From Zygnema cylindricum (Eukaryota; Streptophyta; Zygnematophyceae; Zygnematales; Zygnemataceae): a DNA stretch of 22,914 bases. Of the stretch, positions 1-10,400 are shown in pieces. Position 1 is the first letter of the stretch, and each line of letters starts with the position of its first letter. Below the pieces are notes generated by a model. That model did not search any database. It had not been told where the DNA came from and was given only the letters and a program-made list of their open reading frames with translations. A program made the translations under genes and the position numbers. The DNA lies in NCBI GenBank assembly GCA_037447655.1, contig JBBHKE010000464.1, positions 1 to 22,914 of the forward strand, in the 5' to 3' direction.

Positions 1-147
1 ACGTCTGAATATATGCGAACACTTATTATGCAAACATGACTCCACTATTTTTGTGAGCGCAACTCTATATGCGACCGACATAAGTGAACCACGATTACCA
101 TACGGATTTCGGTAACGAGGTACACTGCTGTACGAAAAAGTAATTCC

Positions 148-323
148 GTACACCACACTATTCATGAATCTAGTACGGTCATACCATTGACGCTAATTTG
201 TTAGAACCGTAATTAACGTCAAAGATAAATTAGATTCATTCACTGTATTTCGTGTATCAATGTCAAAATTTCGGGGTGCCGATATAGCGTACAGTACGCT
301 AATAACGATTCACGGTGTAGTAT
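148..323. mobile_element. Possible degenerate short inverted-repeat element
   Basis: The left end reads GTACACCACACT and the right end reads ACGCTAATAACGATTCACGGTGTA, which resembles the termini of better-preserved copies at 14755-14956 and 13716-13934. An internal CATTGACGCTAATTTG also resembles the subterminal GACGCTAAT motif. The interior is not clearly shared with another copy. The boundaries are a guess from the terminal motifs. Confidence 0.3.
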
Positions 324-689
324 CCACTAACCATTCTGATTTTTCGTACGCTTTTACATATCTTACGTTTCGTCCACCCGTACAGATTTCATTCAATACG
401 TTGTACGAGTCACTTTTTACCTTTCGATGGTACAAATATGTGATCACAATTTGCTCTCAGAGATTCTTTGAAGATTGACATAATCGTATTCATCTATGAC
501 GTGAACCAATCAACATGTGCCACGCAAAACAAATGTCGGTTACTGACCCGACACAATGGAACGATCGCTTCAGTAAACGAATTTTTGACGTTTACTGAGA
601 GCGCCTAATGGAACAACGCTCTAATTCAAAAGTATCTTAAATAGTGTAAAAAAACAATTAAAGTTATTTACTCTATTTAATGTTATGGG

Positions 690-747
690 GTCAAAATTTG
701 GAGTGACGAAATTAGCGTTAATAACGCTAATTACAATTCACGGTGTA
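690..747. mobile_element. Terminal fragment of GTACACC-type short element
   Basis: GTCAAAATTTGG, then ATTAGCGTTAATAACGCTAATTACAATTCACGGTGTAC, reproduces one end of the family seen whole at 14755-14956. A closely similar fragment follows at 855-914, so the two may be repeated ends left by nested insertions. Confidence 0.45.
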
Positions 748-854
748 CACTATTTTAAAACTATCCAAACAAGAGTTATGAATGCTAATTTTACAATACT
801 TATATTAATGTAAAAAAACATTTAGAGTAATTAATTATAATTTGCGTTCGAGTG

Positions 855-914
855 TCAAAATTTGGGGGCACTCAATTAGCGTTATTGACGCTAATAACGA
901 TTCTTGGTGTACTG
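855..914. mobile_element. Second terminal fragment of GTACACC-type short element
   Basis: GTCAAAATTTGGGGGCACTC is followed by ATTAGCGTTATTGACGCTAATAACGATTCTTGGTGTAC. The order of parts is the same as at 690-747. It abuts an 18-bp minisatellite built from the same TAGCGTTAATAACG words. Confidence 0.45.
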
Positions 915-916
915 TT

Positions 917-965
917 TAGCGTTAATAACGTGTCTAGCGTTAATAACGTGTCTAGCGTTAAAAAC
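917..965. repeat. 18-bp minisatellite, about 2.7 units
   Basis: The unit TAGCGTTAATAACGTGTC is repeated head to tail from 917, the third copy breaking off after TAGCGTTAA. It uses the same TAGCGTTAATAACG word that forms the subterminal part of the neighbouring element ends, so it may have expanded from one. Confidence 0.85.
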
Positions 966-1148
966 GCGAATTCAGTGCCCCCAAATTTTTGCCCAAACTC
1001 TCAAATAGAATTATTAATTCTATTTATATTTTAAATTAGAGTATGTAATTTCTTTGAAAATACCCCAATTCCCAATTAGCGTTAATAACTCTAATTGTTT
1101 TTTTAACCCTAATTATTTCATAACGCTAATAGCGATTCACGGTGTACC
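966..1148. mobile_element. Short inverted-repeat element, family A copy
   Basis: It aligns along its length with 14755-14956. Shared parts in order are CGAAT near the left end, CCCCCAAATTTT(T)G, CCCAAACTCTCAAATA, AATTATTAATTCT, AATTAGAGTAT, TTCCCAATTAGCGTTAATAAC, and the right end ACGCTAATAGCGATTCACGGTGTAC. The outermost left bases are altered. It holds no coding capacity, as expected for a MITE-like non-autonomous element. Confidence 0.65.
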
Positions 1149-1189
1149 TACGAAACCTTCATTTTTTTTTCCTTTTTTTTATTACCCGG

Positions 1190-1330
1190 CCGTACCCGAA
1201 TTTGTTTTTCTTTTTTTTGAATCACCCAGCCGAATCCGGCAGGCCACCTAAATTTGGCACCCAAATCAGTTCCGGATCCGACGCGGCCGGCCGGATACGG
1301 ATCGGGTACGGATTCGGGTACCCGATCGCG
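1190..1330. repeat. GC-rich block with CGGGTACGG words and short palindromes
   Basis: This block is much richer in G and C than its surroundings. It contains GCGGCCGGCCGG and repeats of CGGGTAC, including the perfect palindrome CGGGTACCCG near 1316-1325. No reading frame in it matches a protein I recognise. It could be a CpG-rich remnant of a longer transposon. Confidence 0.4.
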
Positions 1331-1383
1331 ACCTGTGGTAGTGGACACGAACACACGATCGATAAAATCCAGCGGCCATGCTT

Positions 1384-1876
1384 TTAGTAATCAAATTTGA
1401 TCCACTTTCCCGGCTGTGCGCAATTACATTTCCGTCGATTCACATGATACATTTTAGTCGAGTACGATCGCCGGATGCCAGCGCACCCTTTCTTTGCTTC
1501 AAGAATTGCGTACACATTTTCACCGTTGTCAATGGCCTAGTCAGCAGGTTCCCACGTGGAGTTTGCCTCATGATCCGTCAAATCACCACCCATTTTTTCT
1601 GACGTTTTTGCGATGTCCGCTTCCACTGACGTCACTTTTTTGTCATATGCCGTCATATGCTCAGCAGCAATGATCGCATATGCAGTCCGCATGTCAGCCG
1701 TCAGATCGAAAATTGAAGTCATGAGCGAATTCAAATACTCAATGTATCATGAACTCATGAAGTCACGATTTGCAAACGACAAAATAAAGCCTCGTTGGCA
1801 AACCGTACGCTTAATTTACGTTTGAATCCAAGTTTTCAACTGCCTGCTTTTGTACGCCTACGAATTATTCTTATTT
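1384..1876. repeat. Direct duplication of about 490 bp, copy 1
   Basis: The block from TTAGTAATCAAATTTGATC to the T-rich end near 1876 recurs at 2401-2886 with only scattered substitutions and short indels. Both copies contain an open frame starting MSASTDVTF and sharing SKIEVMSEFKYSMYHELMK, but the frame is disturbed between them by indels and resembles no protein I know. I treat it as non-coding. The ends do not carry the TG...CA of standard LTRs, though a few bases after the copy TGGTATGAAAT weakly resembles a primer-binding site. Confidence 0.85.
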
Positions 1877-2400
1877 CAGAATGAGGCACGACAAAACTGG
1901 TATGAAATGAAAGAAATTTGAAAAACAATTCTTTTGACTACCTTTCTGTATATTTTTATGGCAAGTAGAGCGAAAAAAGTAGAGAAAACGAAATCGGGTA
2001 TCCATGGCCGAAAGTTCTTGAATCTGTGGCGTCACAAGTAAGCGTGATGTCACAATGTTACAAAACACTAACCATCTGCCATGTCACAAAATTACAAAAA
2101 TGTAGACGTCTACGATTGTCGCTGTTTTTGTGGGCGTCACCAATTTCGTAGTCGTCGTCAACCGTCACAAAGTTGTACCTAGGCCTACAACCGTCACATT
2201 TCAACGTTCCAATTTCATTTTCGCACATAGGGACGGTTTTCAACGTAGTACGGAGCACTTCACTACAGTCCAAAATTCTTTTTTCAAAGTATCGCTTACA
2301 TGGGGACGTACCCATAGGAACACTTTGAAAAGTAAACCGTAAAATCTGCGCTAAAATCCAAAGTAACGTTTCAAAGTTTCGGTTACATGGGAGCACGCCC
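1877..2400. other. Spacer between direct duplicates, no gene seen
   Basis: There are no recognisable domains. Two short related segments occur near the right side: TTTCAAAGTATCGCTTACATGGGGACGTACCC, and TTTCAAAGTTTCGGTTACATGGG followed by AGCACGCCC. The second runs directly into copy 2 of the direct duplication. The rest is rich in GTCAC and CGTC words without clear order. Confidence 0.5.
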
Positions 2401-2886
2401 TTAGTAATCAAATTTGATCCCACTTTCCCGGCTGTGCGCAATTACTGTCGATTCACATGATACATTTTAGTCGAGTACGATCGCCGGATGCCAGCGCACC
2501 CTTTCTTTGCTTCAAAAGTTCCGTACAAATTTTCACGGTTGTCAAAGGCCTAGTCAGCTGGTTCCCACGTGGAGTTTGCCTCATGATTCGTCAAATCACC
2601 ACCCATTTCTGCTGACGTTTTTCCGATGTCCGCTTCCACTGACGTCACTTTTTGTCATATTTCATATGCTCAGCAGCAATTGATCGCATATGCAGTCCGC
2701 ATGTCAGCCGTCAGATCGAAAATTGAAGTCATGAGCGAATTCAAGTATTCAATGTATCATGAACTCATGAAGTCACGATTTGCAAACGACAAAATAAAGC
2801 CTCGTTGGCAAACCGTACGCTTAATTTCGGGTGTAATCCAAGTTTTTAACTGCCTGCTTTTGTACGCCTGCGCATTATTCTTATTT
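2401..2886. repeat. Direct duplication of about 490 bp, copy 2
   Basis: This is the partner of 1384-1876, same orientation, starting about 1017 bp and ending about 1010 bp downstream of the matching points in copy 1. Differences are mostly single bases, for example the loss of part of ATTTCCGTCG and changes around CATATGCTCAGCAGCAA. Small indels shift the shared reading frame, which argues against conserved coding. Confidence 0.85.
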
Positions 2887-3150
2887 TGTACCGCATTAAA
2901 TATTTCATAAAACATAAGTGGACATTGTGCGTCCACGTGGTCGATTTCCTTCATCTAGAAATCGCACGAACCACACTACAGTACTGTAGCTAAAAACATA
3001 TAAATGTTACAACTTACAAGTACTGTTTTGACGTTTTTAGTTGTTTTAAATCACAAGGTCCGCAGAAGTCCTTGTCTTTTCCAGTCATGCTTCCTCCTTT
3101 ACCTTTATTTTCTTCTAAAGTCAAAATTCCAGCAATTTCAGTCCTTTCTC

Positions 3151-3352
3151 CCTTGAATCGCATCGATGATTTTTTCAACACCTCCAATCAAAATCTCTCC
3201 GTGCACACGCTCGATTTCCGCTTAGCGACCGCCTTCGGAAGGTAAGATCCTTTACATTTCCATCGCAACCGTCGGATTAACAATCCGGCAAGTGTGCACG
3301 GAAAAGGATGTTTCAAGTGGCGAAAATACATCGACGCTAATTTACGGTTGTA
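3151..3352. mobile_element. Diverged short inverted-repeat element, family B, in the hydroxylase promoter
   Basis: The left part (CCTTGAATCGCATCGATGATTTTTTC, then CTCTCCGTGCACACGCTCG) and the right part (GGCAAGTGTGCACGG, GGATGTTTCAAGTGGCGAAAA, CGACGCTAATTTACGG) match 13716-13934 in order, including GCAACCGTC in the middle. It ends about 245 bp before the start codon at 3597, so it may lie in the promoter or 5' untranslated region. Confidence 0.65.
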
Positions 3353-3364
3353 GTTTGTAACTTT

Positions 3365-3444
3365 GTACTTTCTGGTGTACTACAGTACAGTACATTACTT
3401 TACATTATAGTACAGTACCGTACGGTAGAGTACAGTACTGTACT
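3365..3444. promoter_or_regulatory. Cluster of ten GTAC cores upstream of the hydroxylase gene
   Basis: GTAC occurs at 3365, 3377, 3385, 3390, 3410, 3415, 3420, 3430, 3435 and 3440, including the perfect palindrome AGTACAGTACTGTACT at 3429-3444. GTAC is the core bound by plant SBP-domain factors and by the copper-response regulator of green algae. The cluster lies about 150-230 bp before the start codon. GTAC is frequent in other intergenic parts of this window, so regulatory function is an inference. Confidence 0.35.
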
Positions 3445-3596
3445 TTATTTCTACCAATTCTTCCTTGCAATCACTTTTCTCCAGAATTCTTAGCCATTGC
3501 AGGGCCATTAATCATCTTTCCAGGGCGATTGTTTTACCATTTCTGGCCGATTTTTTACCATTTTAGGGTCATTTTTTTTCATCTGTGCTTAGGAAA

Positions 3597-3718
3597 ATGG
3601 CGTTTACTGTTCGAAACTATGGCGTTTTATTTTTATGGAGTTTTATAACTTTGCAAATGGCTATAAGAGGAGACGGAGTACAAGATGCTGATGCCTTCCC
3701 GGGCTGGATAGGCGATAC
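3597..3718 (+). other. Coding exon 1: signal peptide or membrane anchor
   Basis: The ATG at 3597 lies in AAAATGG and opens 40 codons plus two bases, ending at a good donor (AC|GTAAGA). Residues YGVLFLWSFITLQMAI form one hydrophobic stretch after a short N terminus with one Arg, as expected for a type II ER/Golgi anchor or cleavable signal. The following GDGVQDADAFPGWIGDT is hydrophilic and joins in phase to exon 2. Plant prolyl 4-hydroxylases are typically ER/Golgi membrane or lumen proteins. A cDNA could still reveal another first exon. Confidence 0.75.
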
Positions 3719-4363
3719 GTAAGAACGTTTTTTCCTTCTTTTCTGTTCTAATTGACCGTTTTTTCTAATTAAGGTGTACCTTTCCTTTTTTCTGTCCCTG
3801 TTAAAACATAGGGTTAATCTAGGGTTAATCTAGGGTTATCTTAAGGTCAATTTAGGGTTAATCTAGGGTTAATTTAGGGCTGATTTAGGGTATGGTTACC
3901 CTGGAGACTTTTGATTGGAATATTGGAGAATATTTATGTTTAATAATTTCTTGGTCAATTTCTGTTAAATTTTGTTTATTTGTGTTTTCTAGTTTAATCT
4001 CAATAATTTTACAGGTTTCCTGTTTTCCATGTTGTTTTATTTTGTCAATATGGTTTGATTCTTTTCAGGTAATGCTGGTATTACAGTGTGATTTTGCTGG
4101 ACTTTTTTGTCTTTTTCTGATAAAGCTGGCTTTTGTAGCAAGCTGAATCATTCCTGAACAGTAGGCGTATTTGTTCTTAATATCCAGAAATATAGTTACA
4201 GAAGTGCTACTAATGTGAACAGTAATTGCTGTATCCCTTTTTGTATCCCTTATTTTATTTATTTGAATTTGTCATTACAGTCGTTACAAGCACAAGCATG
4301 TGCCGCTGTAGTTTCAGTAATCACAGGAGTTTAAGTACGTTACGTTCGACGGTCGAACGCTGG

Positions 4364-4421
<58 letters not shown>

Positions 4422-7400
4422 CCTCCCCCTGCGATTTGCAGTGTTTTCGTCTTATGTACTTACCTTATAAATTAATTTTAGATTCAGCCCTAAATCGAAG
4501 CCTAGTTTCTGTTTTAAGCTCACAGAAGCTTCGGAAAATGGGTGCTCTTTCGCCAACCCCAATTGGGGTGTCACATGTAATCAAAAGTGACAAACTATTC
4601 CATCAAAATTCTTGCTCTAACAGATAATGGTCATTTCTTTATTAGTATATCAGTATACATTGTGACCATTGCATATGCTTTTTATTATGTTATTATACTA
4701 TCATTTTACCTCTTATTATATTTGTTGTTATCTGTCGTTATCAGTATGTTATATTTTGGTCTGCAATAAGTAAGTGTATCAGCAGAAACTGGATCTAATT
4801 GTGACTGAAAGATATAGTGTGGACCATGTCAAATTTGAATCCTGTAATTTATGTCGAATCCACAGTATTTGTGGCAGACTGTGCATTACTATTTTAGTGT
4901 TGCCAAAGTTAGATATTAGCATTGTTCGCTACTTGTTTTCTTTCGAGTGACCAAATTGATGGTTTTGTCCATTACCGGTGAGGTTGCTTTTTTGAATGTG
5001 AGTTATTCTGGTCGTTTTTTCAGTTTGTTGTCATTTTCTACTAGCAGTTTTTTTCAGTCCTTTTTGTATTAGTATAGTCTCATTGCCTTCTCTCTCTTTC
5101 TCTATTTGGACTTAAACAGCTTGCTGTAACTCTCTTTCTTCCTCTTTTTCTTTCCTCTTTGACTCCCTCTCTCTCTCCCGGTCCATTCTCCCTCCTTCCA
5201 CTCCTTCCCCACTCCCTCCCCCCCCTCCCTCCCCTCCATCCATCCCCTCCCCATCATCGTCATCCACTCCCATCTCCTTCATGCGTTGGGCGTCTGATCC
5301 CATCTTCATGCATCATCGTCTTATCACTGGTTTTCAATCATCATCATCATCATCAACCCGTCTCTTCCCATCCACATTCCATCCGCGTTCCATCATCCCA
5401 AGCAATGTCATCTTCCTTTCCTCATTCCCCTTCCTGACCTCCCTCACCAGGTCCTCTTTCTCCCTCTTTCTCCTTCTCGTCCTTTTCCTCACTCTTTGAA
5501 ATGCGGAGCTCTCTCTCGAGAATGTTTTCGATCTGATCTTTGACCCAACTTTATGTCAATTATCGACAGCTTAAAACTATAAAATAATGTTGATAACATT
5601 TTTTTTAAGGGAGTGGTCTTTAATAGAGCACGTCATGCTGTTCTGAATTGGTATTATTTTTACTTTTTTGCATTTAATACTAATAATTCCTTTACACTAA
5701 TAGCGATGGGCAGTGTGGTATCTTTCTTTTGCTTTAGGTTGAATCAATGGTCTCTGGTTTATCTATCCACATAATCTCATGTTGCATAATGTTTTGAATC
5801 TCATTACTACCTGAATAACCTCATCATGTCTAAATTGTTTACCATCTTTGTCATTATCTTAGATGAGAATAATGTGGATAATGTTGAGATGAAGCAAGGA
5901 TTTAGAGGGGGTTTTAGTACACTGCCCATCGCTAGTCGAGTTAATCACTCGAAGTTGGTGACTGTATTTTTGACCCAAAGTAGTAATTGTTGTTAATAAC
6001 CTTAAGTAGTTAAAGTAGAGCTATGTGGCAAAACAAATTCACTGTAGTTAATTGTAATAAAGTGTTAATGTTGTGATTCATTAACTAAATTAGTTATGCA
6101 GTGTGTAGTTTGTAAGAACCATTTTTTATTTCAAAATGACAATTTGGTTGTTTGGAGAAAAGTAGCTCCCCTTCTCTTAATGTCGTACTACCACTGTTTC
6201 AAAAGTCAAAAAATAGTCTTTGATCCAGGTGTGTACCTTTTCTAGCCGGAAACGGAATAGTTAGATCTCATCCCAAATACTTAATCATTTTTAAGTCATA
6301 CGTCAATCTTGTCTGTTGAAACTGACGTGAAAAAACCATGTTATATGTGCATTTGTTCAAATTATAACATACAAAAACATTCAATTTGCATATTGTGTAC
6401 CGATATGCATACTTCTGAACTGTTCATCAATCTAAAGCTGGAATCGATTCTAAGTTATTTTAATAGCTTTCATGTGTTTTTTGTGGTCTGTTAAGTTCTG
6501 TAGGATGACCCAACCCTAAATTTAAAACCATTTTTAAATCTGGATAGTTATACTAAACCTTAAATCAATCCTAAGGTAACTTGATGGAGAATTTTTATGT
6601 ATTTTTCTGTTTTTTTGCAGTTATAATAGCCGTGGAAATGCTTATGATCTCCACACGCTTCGGTCACAAAGTACAAAAGCTAGTATGAAGGAGGCAAATC
6701 CTAACGCTATTGATCCCGACCGTGTTGTGCAAATTTCTTGGAAACCAAGGTATATTTACTTTTAAGCTATCTTCCCGCCCCTTTTTTGGGATGTTTCTGG
6801 TTTCCTCCCTTTTTTATGGTGTTTCGGTTGTGGGTAAATTTAGAATGTAAAATTTGAGTTGTTTGTGTGTGGTTTTTTTTTCTTTCCTTAATGAGAGGAT
6901 CGGAAAGTATGAATTGTTGATTTTGCTTTTTGATGGTTTTGATTACTTGAAAATGGTACATTTTGGACTAGGAGAGTTTGAGACTAGAAGTGTTTTGTAG
7001 GATCCCTAAGTTTTAATAATACATTCTCATTCGATTCCCCTAAGGTTTTTTTTTGGAAGAATCCTCGAAAATTTTTCAGAAGAGTGCATTTATGGCTTGA
7101 AAAATTTGTTGATTTGTTAAATGTTAAGTGTGACGAATCTGAAAATTTTGAACTGCGATAAGAAGAATTTTGAGCAAGAAATTGGAGATGATGGAAGACA
7201 ATGAATTGAAGTATCTTGTTAACCTTAAGTACAGTTTTTATCCTCCAGCTTCAATGCTTGATAGAAAATACCTATAACTTACCTATGCCTATACCACACC
7301 TATAGCTTCCTGTGAATTTTTTGAAGTTTTGTTGTTATAATTACGCTTTCTAAATGCTTTTTATGGTAGAAACCAGAAATGGTGGAGAGTGAAACGTGTT

Positions 7401-10400
7401 AAAGAGTTATTGGTTGTAAAAAATATGATACGATTTTTTTTTTCCCTCTGGAAATTTGTTGTTTTGCAAATGCAGAGCTTTTCTTTACAAAAAGTTTCTA
7501 TCGGAAAGTGAATGTGATCACCTTGTGAGCCTGGTAAGTTTTTTGCTAAATTTTTTTGTGGTTTAATTTTCGGTTTAATTTTCAATGTTTGATTATGTTT
7601 CAACCCATAAGTCCCTTTTCTATTTGTTTTCTATTTTTTCATTTTTTTATAATTAGCTTTTGGGTGATGTTGCACGAGCAAAAAATAAAAAGGGGGGACT
7701 GGACATCTGGAAAACATAACTGAAATTGGTTTCTTTCTTAAACAGTTTCCGAAGTTTTTAAATGTTTTCCAGAAGCGTGTGTAATTAGAGTGGCTTACAT
7801 TGGCTTCGATATATTTGATGTTTTTTATTTTTATTCCTCTATTGTCTTCTTTTTTCTACGATTCTTTTGCATTTGATTTACATTTACAGATCCATTTTCA
7901 AAACGTTAGTCGCCATATCTGCAACTTGTATAATTCCTGCAAAAAAATGTTTTCAGCAAGTTTTTCCGAAAAAAATTCCAAGAAATGTGTCTCATCTTCC
8001 TTTTTCTTGGCTGTGGTATTCTTTTCCTTTTTCGTTTGCTTTTTTGTTTCTCTTTTCTGTTTTCATCTTCTTCCCTTTTCCTTTGTCTTTCTTCTTTTTT
8101 CCTTTTTCCTTCTTCCTTCTTCCTTCTTTTTTCTCATTCTCCCTCCTCCTTTCTCCTCCCCTCCTCTCACCTCCCTCCTCCCTCCCTCCTTCCTCTCCCT
8201 CCTCCCTCCTCCCTCCTCCCTCCTCCCTCCTTCCTCCCTCTTCCCTCCTCCCTCCCTCCTCCCTCCTCCCTCCTCCCTCCTCCCTCCTCCCTCCTCCCTC
8301 CTCCCTCCTCCCTCCTCCCTCCTCCCTCCACCCTCCTCCCTCCTCCCTCCTCCCTCCTCCCTCCTCCCTCCCTCCTCCCTCCTCCCTCCTCCCTCCTCCC
8401 TCCTCCCTCCTCCCTCCTCCCTCCTCCCTCCTCCTCCCTCCTCCCTCCTCCCTCCTCCCTCCTCCCTCCTCCCTCCTCCCTCCTCCCTCCTCCCTCCTCC
8501 CTCCTCCCTCCTCCCTCCTCCCTCCTCCCTCCTCCCTCCTCCCTCCTCCCTCCTCCCTCCTCCCTCCTCCCTCCTCCCTCCTCCCTCCTCCCTCCTCCCT
8601 CCTCCCTCCTCCCCTCCTCCCTCCTCCCTCCTCCCTCCTCCCTCCTCCCTCCTCCCTCCTCCCTCCTCCCTCCTCCCTCCTCCCTCCTCCCTCCTCCCTC
8701 CTCCCTCCTCCCTCCTCCCTCCTCCCTCCTCCCTCCTCCCTCCTCCCTCCTCCCTCCTCCCTCCTCCCTCCTCCCTCCTCCCTCCTCCCTCCTCCCTCCC
8801 TCCTCCCTCCTCCCTCCTCCCTCCTCCCTCCTCCCTCCTCCCTCCTCCCTCCTCCTCCTCCTCCCTCCTCCCTCCTCCCTCCTCCCTCCTCCCTCCTCCC
8901 TCCTCCCTCCTCCCTCCTCCCTCCTCCCTCCTCCCTCCTCCCTCCCTCCTCCCTCCTCCCTCCTCCCTCCTCCCTCCTCCCTCCTCCCTCCTCCCTCCTC
9001 CCTCCTCCCTCCTCCCTCCTCCCTCCTCCCTCCTCCCTCCTCCCTCCTCCCTCCTCCCTCCTCCCTCCTCCCTCCTCCCTCCTCCCTCCTCCCTCCTCCC
9101 TCCTCCCTCCTCCCTCCTCCCTCCTCCCTCCTCCCTCCTCCCTCCTCCCTCCTCCCTCCTCCCTCCTCCCTCCTCCCTCCTCCCTCCTCCCTCCTCCCTC
9201 CTCCCTCCTCCCTCCTCCCTCCTCCCTCCTCCCTCCTCCCTCCTCCCTCCTCCCTCCTCCCTCCTCCCTCCCTCCCTTCCTTTTCTTGCTCCTATTTGTT
9301 TTCCTTTCCTCCCTTGTTGTTACTATATAGGCGGAACCTAAACTTCAACCCTCGACTGTTGCTGCCACCATTAATAGTGAAAGTGTTTTGAGCGAAATTC
9401 GAACAAGTTGGGGAATGTTTGTCGAAAAATCACAGGTAAACAATTGACTTTTTATCGTTTTTTTTTTGTTACGATAAGTTTGTTTTTTTTCTCGAGTTGT
9501 TATTTGTTGTCTTGAGTTGTTGTTTTTTGTCTAGAGTTTTTTTTTCCTCTTACGAAGCTGCTTCGTTTATTTTTTGCGGTATGTTTGTGTTGATGATTTT
9601 GGTAAACATTGTCAGTCAAAGTTATGTTGAGATAGTAAAATATGTTTTTGAAGCAAAATACGTTAAATCTTAAATTGCACTTTTTCTTTTTTGGGTTTTT
9701 AGACCGAGATTGTGAAAAAAATCGAGGAACGACTTGCAGCTTGGACTTTCCTCCCAGTAGGTATGAATTCGAAAACAATACTATTCTGTTTTCTTAATAC
9801 TTTTACCGCCTTTAAATTTTTTATAGTTTCTGAAAATGTTTTTTTGCTGAACTCTGTTTCTTTTTTTCTCTGTTAAAAATAGTCCAAAGCATTATATTTC
9901 AAAAATTTATGACTATTGCCGCAGTAGAGCCTTCCATAGATCCTATTTAGTCACAAAAAATCAATCAGAAAATCACATTCTCTAACTTTTAAGCCTCTAT
10001 TTTGAGTTTTTTCTTTGCTCTTCAGATTCTCGGTTATAACCATGGACAAAAAAAGTTCAAAAATAAACTTTTGAACCTCAATTTTGAGTTCTTTTTTGCA
10101 GAAAATGGAGAGGCTCTTCAGATTCTGCGGTATAACCATGGACAAAAATATGATGCTCATTTTGACTTTTTTGGAATCGATGCCAAAAGTCAAAGAGGAG
10201 GAGATCGGTATGCAACAGTTCTTATGTATCTCTCAAACGTTATTAGAGGAGGAGAGACCGTGTTTCCAAATGCGAAGGTGAGAGCTTTTTTGAGGAGAGT
10301 TTTCTTAGTGTTTTCTGAGAGTTTTTTTGCGCTTTTTTGACAGATTTTAAACAATTTCCAGAGAGTTTTTTAGAGTTTGTTCGAGAGCTTTTTAGGTTTC

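Larger units (their letters stand above)
3719..6620 (+). other. Intron 1 (2902 bp) of the hydroxylase gene
   Basis: The donor is AC|GTAAGA and the acceptor TTTTTTTGCAG|TTATAA. It carries the 11-bp minisatellite, a (CT)n tract, a pyrimidine-rich block and a foldback element, each listed separately. The remaining sequence is AT-rich, with short chance reading frames and no protein similarity that I can recognise. Confidence 0.7.

Noticed and set aside
1613-1825. Possible small protein MSASTDVTF..., with a related frame at 2626-2910
   Set aside because: The two copies belong to a DNA duplication. Indels shift the frame inside them, so the coding sense is not preserved as it would be under selection, and no family is recognised.
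1384-2886. Complete LTR retrotransposon
   Set aside because: There is no TG...CA at repeat ends, no clear polypurine tract and no gag or pol sequence. Only a weak primer-site-like word is present.
3809-3895. True interstitial telomere tract
   Set aside because: The period is 11 bp rather than 7, and the units differ from TTTAGGG by added TAATC-type bases.
7800-9391. Three overlapping open frames of about 470-510 codons encoding SSLLPPP repeats
   Set aside because: The heptamer has no stop in any forward phase, so all three frames stay open and give the same peptide repeat. The region is intron 3, bounded by good splice sites and flanked by conserved exons.
10002-10340. 112-codon frame starting in intron 5 and running through exon 6 into intron 6
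   Set aside because: The middle is genuine exon 6, but the start arises from the in-frame duplicate and the end reads into intron 6 past a good donor at 10278. Exon joins to 5 and 7 are better supported.
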